Shown here piece after piece: positions 1 to 7,270 of a stretch of DNA of 23,304 nt. The stretch's first letter is position 1, and each line of letters starts with the position of its first letter. The stretch covers positions 1 through 23,304 of the forward strand of contig CAZLNO010000065.1 in NCBI GenBank assembly GCA_964561005.1, in the 5' to 3' direction. The DNA is from CAZLNO01 sp964561005. GTDB taxonomy: Bacteria; Pseudomonadota; Alphaproteobacteria; Kiloniellales; Rhodovibrionaceae. The notes beneath the pieces are model-generated. The model was not told where the DNA came from and searched no databases. It saw nothing but the letters and a program-made list of their open reading frames with translations. Both the position numbers and the translations under genes were made by a program.

Positions 1-183
1 GGCGACATGGGCGAGAAGCTCGGCCTCGACAGGGAGTGGGCCTATCGCGCCATCAAGCAGGTCGGCAACTACGGCGAGATCTACGCCCGCAACGTCGGTC
101 CGGACACGCCGCTCGGCCTGGAGCGGGGCGTGAACGCCCAGTGGACCGAGGGCGGCCTGATGTACGCGCCGCCGATCCGATAA
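1..183 (+). CDS. aapJ: AapJ-type general L-amino-acid ABC transporter substrate-binding protein, C-terminal 60 residues
   Basis: This is the 3' end of a gene that begins before the window; frame 1 is open from base 1 to TAA at 181-183. The visible residues include REWAYRAIKQVGNYGEIYARN near the start and end in GLMYAPPIR, which resembles the C-terminus of AapJ/BztA periplasmic binding proteins as I know the family. Such proteins bind a broad range of L-amino acids in the periplasm and deliver them to the AapQ/AapM membrane channel. The identity is supported by the three genes that follow directly (aapQ, aapM, aapP). The signal peptide and ligand-binding residues lie outside the window and cannot be checked. 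Confidence 0.85.
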   Translation, partial: GDMGEKLGLDREWAYRAIKQVGNYGEIYARNVGPDTPLGLERGVNAQWTEGGLMYAPPIR

Positions 184-196
184 TCCCGTAGCGCGC

Positions 197-238
197 GTGG
201 CCGCGTCCGGGAGACCGGGACCTCCCGGGCGCGGCCGC
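197..238 (+). promoter_or_regulatory. Long intercistronic hairpin between aapJ and aapQ
   Basis: The arms at 199-213 and 222-236 pair over 15 bp with a single T-G wobble, around an 8-base loop (214-221). One more wobble and one G-C pair extend the stem to 197/238. It starts 14 bases after the aapJ stop and has no T-run after it, so it is not a textbook intrinsic terminator. In ABC operons such hairpins commonly protect the upstream binding-protein mRNA or partly attenuate the permease genes; that role here is inference. Confidence 0.7.
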
Positions 239-282
239 CTTCCCATCCCCTCGAAAGGCCCGGAGGACAGGGCGGGATTGCC

Positions 283-1488
283 ATGGCCGAGCAGGTGGCA
301 GGACGGCGAGGCGGCGGCCGGGCGCCGTCGGAGCGCACCGCCTTCTGGCGCGACCCCTACACCCGCGCCATCATCTATCAGGTGCTGGTGCTGGGCGGCG
401 TGCTGTTGGTGGCCGCCTACCTGGTGTCGAACACCCTGGACAACCTGGAGCAGCGCTCGATCCGCACGGGCTTCGGCTTCCTCCAGGATGAGGCGGGCTA
501 CTATATCGGCGAGTCGCCCTTTATCGTCTACGACGCCTCGGCCACCTACGGCCGGGCCTTCGTGGTCGGCCTGCTGAACACCTTGCGCGTGGCGCTGCTT
601 GGCATCGTGCTGGCCACCATCATCGGGACCATCGCCGGCATCGCGCGGCTGTCCTCGAACTGGCTGGTGGCGCGGCTGGCCTCGATCTACGTCGAGGTGA
701 TGCGCAACATCCCGCTGCTGCTGCAGCTTTTCTTCTGGTACGGGGCGATCAGCAGCCTGCTGCCGGCCGCGCGCAATGCCGAGCCCTTCCTGCCGGGATT
801 CTATCTCACCAAGAGCGGCCTGCAGTACGCGGTGCCGGTCGCGCACCCGGTCCATCCCTGGATGGGGCTGGCCTTCCTGCTCGCGATCGCCGGCTGCGTA
901 ATCTACTACAAGTGGGCCAAGAAGCATCAGGCGGAAACCGGCGTGGAGCCCAGGCTGTTCCTGCCCTTCATCGGCATGCTCCTGGGCCTGCCGCTGCTGG
1001 TGTGGCTGCTTGGCGGCGCGCCCACGACGATGGACGTGCCCGAGGCGGGCACCTTCCGCCTGGAGGGCGGGGCGGCGCTGACGCCGGAGTTCCTGGCGCT
1101 GCTGATCGGCCTGACGCTCTATACCGCCGGCTTCATCGCCGAGATCGTGCGCAGCGGCATCATCGCCGTGCCCTGGGGACAGACAGAGGCCGCCTCGGCC
1201 ATCGGCCTCAGCCGCGCCAAGGTGCTGCGGCTGGTGCTGCTGCCGCAGGCGCTGCGGATCATCGTGCCGCCGACCACCAGCCAGTACCTGAACCTGACCA
1301 AGAACTCCTCGCTGGCGGTCGCGATCGGCTATCCGGACCTGGTCTCGGTGAGCAACACCACGCTGAACCAGACCGGCCAGGCGATCGAGTGCATCACCAT
1401 CATGATGGCGTGCTACCTGACGATCAGCCTGTCCATCAGCTTCTTCATGAACTGGTACAACAAATCCATCGCGCTGGTGGAGCGCTAG
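283..1488 (+). CDS. aapQ: AapQ-type amino-acid ABC transporter permease
   Basis: This is one of the two inner-membrane channel subunits of the general L-amino-acid importer. The product is 401 aa, close to the roughly 400 aa usual for AapQ. It has an N-terminal membrane segment, a long insertion after the first part of the permease domain (about residues 165-270) typical of AapQ/BztB, and then the BPD_transp_1 core. The coupling (EAA) loop that docks on the ATPase is visible at about residues 302-325 (EAASAIGLSRAKVLRL, then LPQALRIIVPP). The C-terminal part ends in hydrophobic helices. The ATG at 283 is preceded by GGAGGACAGGG at about 261-271, an adequate ribosome-binding region. The stop is four bases before the aapM start, so the two permeases are probably translationally coupled. 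Expected partners are AapM (heterodimer), AapP and AapJ. Confidence 0.93.
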   Translation: MAEQVAGRRGGGRAPSERTAFWRDPYTRAIIYQVLVLGGVLLVAAYLVSNTLDNLEQRSIRTGFGFLQDEAGYYIGESPFIVYDASATYGRAFVVGLLNTLRVALLGIVLATIIGTIAGIARLSSNWLVARLASIYVEVMRNIPLLLQLFFWYGAISSLLPAARNAEPFLPGFYLTKSGLQYAVPVAHPVHPWMGLAFLLAIAGCVIYYKWAKKHQAETGVEPRLFLPFIGMLLGLPLLVWLLGGAPTTMDVPEAGTFRLEGGAALTPEFLALLIGLTLYTAGFIAEIVRSGIIAVPWGQTEAASAIGLSRAKVLRLVLLPQALRIIVPPTTSQYLNLTKNSSLAVAIGYPDLVSVSNTTLNQTGQAIECITIMMACYLTISLSISFFMNWYNKSIALVER

Positions 1489-1492
1489 GCCG

Positions 1493-2593
1493 ATGTCCGT
1501 TCCCGAAAGCGGCGCCAAGACCGAACTGCCGCCGCCGCGCACGCAGATCGGCGTGATCGGCTGGCTGCGGGCCAATCTGTTCAACGGCTGGTTCAACAGC
1601 CTGCTGACCCTGCTGGCGCTCTACGTGCTGGTCGAGACGGTGCCGCCGCTGTTCGACTGGCTGTTCTTCAGCGCCGTCTGGGGCGCGGTCAGCCCCGATG
1701 TCTGCAAGGCGGCCGAGGGCGCCTGCTGGACCTTCGTGCGGGAAAAGCACCGCCTGATGCTCTTCGGTACCTATCCCTTCGACGAGCAGTGGCGCCCGCT
1801 GGTGGGGATGATCGTGCTGATCTCGGTGATCGGGCTGAGCTGCACCCGCCGGTTCTGGCGCCCCTGGCTGGGAGTCGTTTGGGTGGCCACGCTGCTGGTC
1901 TACCTGATCCTGCTGGGCGGCGGCGTGTTCGGGCTGACGCCGGTGCGCACCGACCTCTGGGGCGGCCTGCCGCTGACCTTGCTGCTGGCCTTCGTCGGCA
2001 TCGTGGTGTCGTTTCCCATCTCGATCCTGCTGGCGCTTGGCCGGCGCTCGGACATGCCGATCGTGAAGGCGATCTGCGTGGGCTACATCGAGCTGATCCG
2101 CGGCGTGCCGCTGATCAGCCTGCTGTTCATGGCGTCCTTCATGCTGCCGCTGTTCATGCCCACCGGGGTCAGCATCAACGCCCTGCTGCGCGCGCAGGTG
2201 GCGATCATCATGTTCGTCTCGGCCTATCTGGCGGAGGTGATCCGCGGCGGGCTGCAGGCGCTGCCGCGCGGGCAGTACGAGGGCGCGCAGTCCCTGGGGC
2301 TGAGCTACTGGCAGATGCAGCGCAAGATCATTCTGCCGCAGGCGCTGAAGATCTCGATCCCGCCGATCGTCAACACCTATCTCGGCATGTTCAAGGACAC
2401 CTCGCTGGTGGCGATCGTCAGCCTGACCGACCTGCTGCTCGCCACCAAGCAGGCCATTGCCGACCCCGAGTGGCGCCAGTTCTTCGTCGAGGGCTATGTC
2501 TTCATCGCCCTGATCTACTGGTGCTTCTGCTTCTTCATGTCGAAATACAGCCAGTACCTGGAACGGGTGCTGGAGACCGGCCACCGCCGCTGA
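1493..2593 (+). CDS. aapM: AapM-type amino-acid ABC transporter permease
   Basis: This is the second channel-forming permease of the AapJQMP importer, 366 aa. The first part carries membrane segments (about residues 30-60, 105-150) and a periplasmic-type insertion. The BPD_transp_1 core follows from about residue 160, with the EAA coupling loop at about 263-290 (EGAQSLGLSYWQMQRKI, then LPQALKISIPP) and a KDTSLVAIVSLTDLL stretch typical of polar amino-acid permeases. The start is only four bases after the aapQ stop and its ribosome-binding region would lie inside the aapQ 3' end, as expected for coupled translation. The aapP gene follows after 24 bases. The length is slightly under the roughly 380 aa I recall for rhizobial AapM, with no sign of truncation. 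Confidence 0.92.
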   Translation: MSVPESGAKTELPPPRTQIGVIGWLRANLFNGWFNSLLTLLALYVLVETVPPLFDWLFFSAVWGAVSPDVCKAAEGACWTFVREKHRLMLFGTYPFDEQWRPLVGMIVLISVIGLSCTRRFWRPWLGVVWVATLLVYLILLGGGVFGLTPVRTDLWGGLPLTLLLAFVGIVVSFPISILLALGRRSDMPIVKAICVGYIELIRGVPLISLLFMASFMLPLFMPTGVSINALLRAQVAIIMFVSAYLAEVIRGGLQALPRGQYEGAQSLGLSYWQMQRKIILPQALKISIPPIVNTYLGMFKDTSLVAIVSLTDLLLATKQAIADPEWRQFFVEGYVFIALIYWCFCFFMSKYSQYLERVLETGHRR

Positions 2594-2617
2594 CGCGATG
2601 CGAAGGAACCCGCGCCC

Positions 2618-3427
2618 ATGAGCGAGACACAGGCGACTTCGATGCAGGACATGGCCGCCGAGGCCGCCCGCAAGATGCCCAAGCCGGGGAGCGACGTCAT
2701 CATCCAGATGAGCGACGTCAACAAGTGGTTCGGCCAGTTCCACGTGCTGAAGAGCATCGACCTCTCGGTGAACCGCAGCGAGCGCATCGTGATCTGCGGC
2801 CCCTCCGGCTCCGGCAAGTCGACGCTGATCCGCTGCATCAACCGCCTGGAGGAGCACCAGCGCGGCCAGATCGTGGTGGACGGGATCGAGCTGACCAACG
2901 ACATCAAGAAGATCGAATCGATCCGCCGCGAAGTCGGCATGGTCTTCCAGCACTTCAACCTGTTCCCGCATCTCACGGTGCTGGAGAACTGCACCCTCGG
3001 CCCGATCTGGGTGAAGAAGACACCCAAGAAGGAGGCCGAGGAGGCGGCGATGAATTACCTGGAGCGGGTGCGCATCCCGGAACAGGCCGACAAGTATCCC
3101 GGCCAGCTTTCCGGCGGTCAGCAGCAGCGCGTGGCCATCGCCCGCTCGCTGTGCATGAACCCCAAGGTGATGCTGTTCGACGAGCCCACCTCCGCCCTCG
3201 ACCCCGAGATGATCAAGGAGGTGCTGGACGTCATGATCGAGCTGGCACAGACCGGCATGACCATGCTGGTGGTCACCCACGAGATGGGCTTCGCCCGCAC
3301 CGTGGCCGACCGCGTGATCTTCATGGACGGCGGCGAGATCATCGAGCAGAACGATCCCGAGACCTTCTTCCACAATCCGCAGTCGGAGCGGACCAAGCTG
3401 TTCCTCAGCCAGATCCTTTCGCACTGA
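2618..3427 (+). CDS. aapP: AapP-type amino-acid ABC transporter ATP-binding protein
   Basis: This cytoplasmic ATPase powers the AapQM channel. The product is 269 aa. Walker A is GPSGSGKST at residues 61-69, the Q-loop lies in VFQHFNLFPH, the ABC signature LSGGQQQR starts at 164, Walker B is VMLFDEPTSALDP from 184 with catalytic Glu189, and the switch-region TH is in VVTHEMGFAR. This set is characteristic of polar amino-acid family ATPases (GlnQ/HisP/AapP). The first roughly 30 residues precede the domain and look disordered. It is the last gene of the operon: the next gene is convergent and its stop lies 18 bases away across a hairpin. Confidence 0.95.
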   Translation: MSETQATSMQDMAAEAARKMPKPGSDVIIQMSDVNKWFGQFHVLKSIDLSVNRSERIVICGPSGSGKSTLIRCINRLEEHQRGQIVVDGIELTNDIKKIESIRREVGMVFQHFNLFPHLTVLENCTLGPIWVKKTPKKEAEEAAMNYLERVRIPEQADKYPGQLSGGQQQRVAIARSLCMNPKVMLFDEPTSALDPEMIKEVLDVMIELAQTGMTMLVVTHEMGFARTVADRVIFMDGGEIIEQNDPETFFHNPQSERTKLFLSQILSH

Positions 3428-3447
3428 GGGGCCGGCCGCGGCCCTCA
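3425..3447. terminator. Bidirectional hairpin formed by two convergent stop codons
   Basis: The stem begins with the TGA of aapP (3425-3427) and ends with the TCA that is the complement of the TGA of the opposing GNAT gene (3445-3447). TGAGGG pairs with CCCTCA, and after a one-base bulge CCG pairs with CGG, giving a 9-bp GC-rich stem with a GCCG loop. It occupies the entire space between the convergent genes, so it most likely ends or protects both transcripts. No clear T-run follows on either side. Confidence 0.55.
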
Positions 3448-4464
3448 GCCGATGGGGATCAGCCCCGTCAGCCGCGGGTCGTCGATGACCTTGCTCTCCC
3501 GACGCACCGGCGCGAAGCCGAAACGTTGATAGAGCGGCAGCGCTCTGGGGTGGTCCAGCGTGCAGGTATTCACCGTCACCTTTCGCGGGCCATGGGACCA
3601 GGCCGTGTCGATGGCCGCGCCCAGCAGATAGGTCCCGAAGCCGCGGCCGATGAATGCGGGCATGATTCCGAAGAAGGCCAGGTCGACGACCGCGTCGTGC
3701 CGTCGATCGAGTTCGAAGAAGCCGGCGGGCACGCCGTCGACGTGGAGGACGTACACCTCCACGTGATCGTTGTGGATGATGCGCGTCAGCGCCGCGTCGT
3801 CGAGCGCCCGGCGCTCCCACCACAGCCAGCGCTCGCCCACGGTGTTGTAGAGATAGCGGTAGAAACTGACGGTCGGCCGTTCGGCGCGCATCAGCGCGAC
3901 CCGCTGCCCCGCCGGGGCGTGGGGCGGCCGTTCGAACGGCGGCTCCGTCATCTCCAGGTAGGTGATGACCACCTCCAGCTTGCCCTCGGCGTCGGGCCGT
4001 GTCGCCGGGTCCGGCGGCATCGGCGGGCGCTGCAGCCAGTGCGACATCACGCGCACCGCCCCGGCGTCGTAGCCGATGGCCTTGTAGAACCCCGCGGCAT
4101 CGAGGTTGTCGGCCCGGATCATCACGTTGACCCGTCGCAGGCCGCGCTCGGACAGCCAAAGCTCGGCGGCGCGCACCAACTGGCGCCCATAGCCCAGACG
4201 GTGATAGCCGGGATGCACGGCCAGATAGTAGAACCAGCCGCGATGGCCGTCATGGCCGACGCAGATGCTGGCGACCAGACGGCTGTCGGTCCGGCCCGTC
4301 AGGATTTCGCTGTTGTCGAACGCGGTCATCTGCGCGACGTCGGCCCGGGCATCGTTCCACCAGCGCAGCAGGCCGCAGAGGTCCCACAGCTCGACCAGGG
4401 CCTCGGTGTCGCCGGGGGCGGCGGGCCGAATCGTCAGATCGGTGGCGGAGTCCTGCGCGCTCAC
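3445..4464 (-). CDS. Tandem GNAT-domain N-acetyltransferase
   Basis: This 339-aa protein contains two GNAT (GCN5-related) acetyltransferase domains; the substrate is unknown. Domain 1 (about residues 10-145) has the acetyl-CoA-binding signature around 84-97 (HPGYHRLGYGRQLV) and the later ADNLDAAGFYKAIGY stretch, and resembles YpeA-type acetyltransferases. Domain 2 (about 165-330) has its own signature at 269-281 (PAFIGRGFGTYLL) and the matching DHPRALPLYQRFGF motif. A proline-rich linker lies at about 146-160. The Q/R of the usual Q/R-x-x-G-x-G/A motif is His88 in domain 1 and Ile272 in domain 2. The ATG at 4464 is 15 bases after the sseA stop, so it is probably the last gene of that operon. 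No frameshift separates the domains, so this is a real single reading frame. Confidence 0.85.
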   Translation of the reverse strand: MSAQDSATDLTIRPAAPGDTEALVELWDLCGLLRWWNDARADVAQMTAFDNSEILTGRTDSRLVASICVGHDGHRGWFYYLAVHPGYHRLGYGRQLVRAAELWLSERGLRRVNVMIRADNLDAAGFYKAIGYDAGAVRVMSHWLQRPPMPPDPATRPDAEGKLEVVITYLEMTEPPFERPPHAPAGQRVALMRAERPTVSFYRYLYNTVGERWLWWERRALDDAALTRIIHNDHVEVYVLHVDGVPAGFFELDRRHDAVVDLAFFGIMPAFIGRGFGTYLLGAAIDTAWSHGPRKVTVNTCTLDHPRALPLYQRFGFAPVRRESKVIDDPRLTGLIPIG

Positions 4465-4479
4465 GGCGGCCCTGGTCCG

Positions 4480-5373
4480 TTAGGTCCCCGACGGGGCGGC
4501 GGTCCGAGCCTCGGGCGGGCCGATCTCGACCGGCGTGTCGCCCGGCAGGCCCCATTCGGCCCAGGAGCCGTCGTAGACCCCCACGTCCTTCGCGCCGACC
4601 CTGTGCAATCCCAGGGCCAGGACGCAGGCGGTCACGCCGGAACCGCAGGTGGTCACCACCGGCTTTCTCGGGTCCACGCCGGCCTGCCGGAACAGCTCGA
4701 GAAGGGTATCCGGGTCCTTGAGGGTGCCGGTCCGCGGGTCCACCAGGTCGCTGTGCGGCAGGTTCAGGCTGCCGGGGATATGCCCCGGACGGCGGCCCGG
4801 CCAGAGCTCCTCGGCGGTGCCGGCAAAGCGCTCCGGCGAGCGGGCGTCCAGCACCTGCTGCCGGCCGGTGTTCAGGTTGCGCAGCATCTGGTCGCGCTCG
4901 CGCAGCATGGTGTTGTCCATCCGCGCCGTGAAGTGGCGTTCGCCGGCGGGATGCGCCGACCCCTCCTCGGTCGGCCGGCCCTCGGCCAGCCACTTCGGCA
5001 GGCCGCCATCCAGCACCGCAATATCGCGGTGGCCGAACAGCCGGAACATCCACCACACCCGGGGCGCGGAGAACAGGCCCTTCTGGTCGTAGACCACGAT
5101 GCGGCTGCCGTCGCCCAGGCCCAGCTTGCGGACCTTGGACGAGAACTTCTCCGGCGACGGCACCATGTGCGGCAGCTCGCGCGAGGCGTCGGCGATCTCG
5201 TCGATGTCGAAGAAGACCGCGCCGGGGATGTGCCCGGCCTCGAATTCCGCGCGTGCGTCCTTGCCTTCGTGCGGCAGATAGTACGTGGCGTCGACAACGC
5301 GCACGTCCGGCGCGTTCAGATGATCGGCCAGCCACTGCGTGCCGACCAGGGCATCCAGGCTGTCACGCGACAT
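4480..5373 (-). CDS. sseA: 3-mercaptopyruvate sulfurtransferase
   Basis: This enzyme transfers sulfur from 3-mercaptopyruvate to a thiol acceptor or cyanide, working in cysteine catabolism and cytoplasmic sulfane-sulfur supply. The 297-aa product has two rhodanese domains. The N-terminal one (about 5-135) is inactive and carries the EFEAGHIPGAVFFDIDEIAD motif. The C-terminal one (about 165-285) carries the active-site loop CGSGVTAC with catalytic Cys243. The CG-S-GV-T/S loop distinguishes mercaptopyruvate sulfurtransferases from thiosulfate sulfurtransferases, which have CRKGVT. The length is normal for SseA. It lies 20 bases after alaX and 15 before the GNAT gene on the same strand, consistent with one operon. 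The bases before the ATG (GGGG, nine bases upstream) make only a modest ribosome-binding site. Confidence 0.93.
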   Translation of the reverse strand: MSRDSLDALVGTQWLADHLNAPDVRVVDATYYLPHEGKDARAEFEAGHIPGAVFFDIDEIADASRELPHMVPSPEKFSSKVRKLGLGDGSRIVVYDQKGLFSAPRVWWMFRLFGHRDIAVLDGGLPKWLAEGRPTEEGSAHPAGERHFTARMDNTMLRERDQMLRNLNTGRQQVLDARSPERFAGTAEELWPGRRPGHIPGSLNLPHSDLVDPRTGTLKDPDTLLELFRQAGVDPRKPVVTTCGSGVTACVLALGLHRVGAKDVGVYDGSWAEWGLPGDTPVEIGPPEARTAAPSGT

Positions 5374-5393
5374 GAGAAAGCCCCGCTATGCTA

Positions 5394-6104
5394 CTAAGTG
5401 TCCTCGACGAGATGGACGTTGATCCGGCGGTTCTGCTTGCCCTTGCTCTCGATCTTGCCGATGCGCACCGCGCCGATCTCCCCCGTGGCGGCCACGTGGG
5501 TGCCGCCGCAGGGCTGCAGGTCGACGCCGGCGATCTCGATCAGCCGGACCCGGCCGCCGCCGGTGGGCGGCTTCACCGACATCGTGCGCACGAGCTCGGG
5601 TTGTTCCGCCATCTCGGCGTCGGTGATCCAGCGCATGCGCACGGGATGGTTCGCCTGGATCAGGCGGTTCAACTGCTCGCTCAGCGCGTCCTTGTCGAGC
5701 TGCGCGTCGGGAATGTTGAAGTCCAGCCGACTTTTCGTCTCCCCGACCTGGCCGCCGGTGACGTCGCCCTCGACCAGGCTGCAGAGCAGGTGCAGCGTGG
5801 TGTGCATGCGCATCAGGCGATGCCGCCGCGCCCAGTCGATCTCCGCCGTCACCATCGTGCCGGGCTCGGGCAGGGCGGTGCCCTCGGCCGGAATGTGCAC
5901 GACGTCGTCGTGCTCGTTGCCCTTGCGGGTGTCGACGATAGCGACCTCGCCGCCGTCCCAGGTGAGCGTCCCGGTATCCCCTGGCTGGCCGCCGCCCATG
6001 GGATAGAACACGGTGCGGTCGAGGCGGATGCCTTCGGTGTCGGCCGCGATCACTTCGGCCTCGCAGCCTCGCGCATAGGGATCGTCGCGGTAGATCGGCT
6101 CCAT
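5394..6104 (-). CDS. alaX: Alanyl-tRNA editing protein (AlaX family)
   Basis: This free-standing editing enzyme hydrolyses Ser-tRNA(Ala), and possibly Gly-tRNA(Ala), backing up alanyl-tRNA synthetase. With the chosen start the product is 236 aa, the size of AlaX-M type proteins. The N-terminal part has the GGGQPGDTG glycine motif at about 37-45. The zinc-binding residues are His101 and His105 in MHTTLH, and Cys199 and His203 in PCGGTH. I chose the ATG at 6104 because GGAAGGAAGG lies six bases upstream on the coding strand and homologues begin near the MEPIYRDDPY stretch. The longer alternative from 6155 would add 17 basic residues and overlap the end of cysK. It sits between cysK and sseA with gaps of 29 and 20 bases, so it is probably co-transcribed. 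Confidence 0.9.
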   Translation of the reverse strand: MEPIYRDDPYARGCEAEVIAADTEGIRLDRTVFYPMGGGQPGDTGTLTWDGGEVAIVDTRKGNEHDDVVHIPAEGTALPEPGTMVTAEIDWARRHRLMRMHTTLHLLCSLVEGDVTGGQVGETKSRLDFNIPDAQLDKDALSEQLNRLIQANHPVRMRWITDAEMAEQPELVRTMSVKPPTGGGRVRLIEIAGVDLQPCGGTHVAATGEIGAVRIGKIESKGKQNRRINVHLVEDT

Positions 6105-6133
6105 CGCCAGCCTTCCTTCCCTTGACCGCGTTC

Positions 6134-7144
6134 TCAGCCCGCGCCCTCCAGCCACGCCGGGACCGGCAGGCCCTTCTCGCGCAGGAAGGCGGGGTTGTAC
6201 AGTTTGCTGGTATAGCGCGTGCCCCAGTCGCAGAGAATGGTCACGATGGTGTGGCCGGGTCCCATGTCCTTTGCCATGCGCAGCGCCCCGGCGACGTTGA
6301 CCCCGCTGGACGGGCCGACCATGAAGCCGTCGCGGCGCAGCAGGTCGAAGGTGACCGGCAGGCTCTCCTCGTCCGGGACGAAGTAGGGATAGTCCACCCT
6401 CAGCCCCTCCAGGTTGCCGGTGATCCGGCCCTGGCCGATGCCCTCGGTGATCGAGCTGCCCCCGGCCTTCAGCTCCCCGGTCGTGTAGTAGCTGTAGAGC
6501 GCCGCGCCCGGCGGGTCGGCGAGCCCGATCTTGATCGCCGGGTTGCGCTCGCGCAGGTACATCGCCACGCCGGCCAGGGTGCCGCCGGTGCCCACCGCGC
6601 AGATGAAGCCGTCCAGCTTGCCGTCGGTCTGCTCCCAGACCTCCGGGCCGGTCGTCTCGTAGTGGCCGCGGCGGTTGGCCTGGTTGTCGAACTGCCGCGC
6701 CCAGATCGCGCCGTTCGGCTCGGTGGCGGCCAGCTCCTCGGCCAGGCGGCCGGAGACGTGGACGTAGTTGTTGGGATCCTTGTAGGGTACCGCCGGCACC
6801 TCGCGCAGCTCGGCGCCGCAGATGCGCAGCATGTCCTTCTTTTCCTGGCTCTGGGTGTCGGGGATCACGATCACGGTGCGATAGCCGCGCGCGTTGCCCA
6901 CCAGGGCCAGGCCGATTCCGGTGTTGCCGGCGGTGCCTTCGACAATCACGCCGCCGGGGCGCAAGACGCCGCGCTCTTCCGCGTCCTTGATGATGGCCCA
7001 GGCGGCGCGGTCCTTCACCGAGCCGCCGGGGTTCAGGAACTCCGCCTTGGCGTGGATCTCGCAGCCGGTCGCCTCCGAGGCGCTGTGCAGGCGGATCAGC
7101 GGCGTGTTGCCGATGGTGCCGACGAAGCCGTCACGGTACTGCAT
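6134..7144 (-). CDS. cysK: Cysteine synthase A (PLP-dependent O-acetylserine sulfhydrylase)
   Basis: The predicted reaction is O-acetyl-L-serine plus sulfide to L-cysteine plus acetate. The 336-aa product is a fold-type II PLP enzyme: the PLP lysine is Lys44 in NPGGSVKDRAA, the substrate-binding loop is at 71-76, and the phosphate-binding loop is GTGGTLAG at 185-192. The C-terminal CDWGTRYTSKLYNPAF stretch is typical of the longer alphaproteobacterial cysteine synthase A group. The substrate loop reads TAGNTG where CysK of enteric bacteria has TSGNTG, so a related beta-replacement activity is possible. No Shine-Dalgarno-like sequence is evident upstream of the ATG at 7144, which is unusual beside its neighbours. 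It starts the tight cysK-alaX-sseA-GNAT run. Confidence 0.9.
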   Translation of the reverse strand: MQYRDGFVGTIGNTPLIRLHSASEATGCEIHAKAEFLNPGGSVKDRAAWAIIKDAEERGVLRPGGVIVEGTAGNTGIGLALVGNARGYRTVIVIPDTQSQEKKDMLRICGAELREVPAVPYKDPNNYVHVSGRLAEELAATEPNGAIWARQFDNQANRRGHYETTGPEVWEQTDGKLDGFICAVGTGGTLAGVAMYLRERNPAIKIGLADPPGAALYSYYTTGELKAGGSSITEGIGQGRITGNLEGLRVDYPYFVPDEESLPVTFDLLRRDGFMVGPSSGVNVAGALRMAKDMGPGHTIVTILCDWGTRYTSKLYNPAFLREKGLPVPAWLEGAG

Positions 7145-7199
7145 GGGCGTTGGCCGTCGTTGTTGTGGTCGCCGAAAGGGTTTTCGCGGTGCATCGATC

Positions 7200-7250
7200 G
7201 GTTTCAGGGTGCGCGAGGGCGCCGAGCCTAGACGGCGCTCCCGAGTGGAG
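7200..7250 (-). promoter_or_regulatory. Possible promoter for the cysK-alaX-sseA-GNAT run
   Basis: In the 126-base gap between the Nudix and cysK genes, the minus strand contains TTGCTC, a 17-base spacer and TAGGCT. Each hexamer matches the sigma-70 consensus at only three positions, but the spacing is ideal and the gap is the only large one in this strand run. It would allow cysK and the genes after it to be transcribed independently of the Nudix gene. This is a weak call made by eye. Confidence 0.25.
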
Positions 7251-7270
7251 CAAGCCTCGCGGCGTCCGTG

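Noticed and set aside
1445..4159. 904-codon minus-strand open frame
   Set aside because: It is antisense to aapM and aapP and runs into the GNAT gene. Its product is rich in His, Arg, Gln, Asp and Ala with no domain, as expected for a shadow frame in GC-rich coding DNA.
1789..5397. 1202-codon plus-strand open frame
   Set aside because: It crosses aapM, aapP and, antisense, the GNAT and sseA genes. The true genes have full motif sets and the long frame has none.
6105..6155. Seventeen-residue N-terminal extension of AlaX
   Set aside because: The start at 6104 has a much better ribosome-binding site, and the extension would overlap cysK with basic, non-conserved residues.
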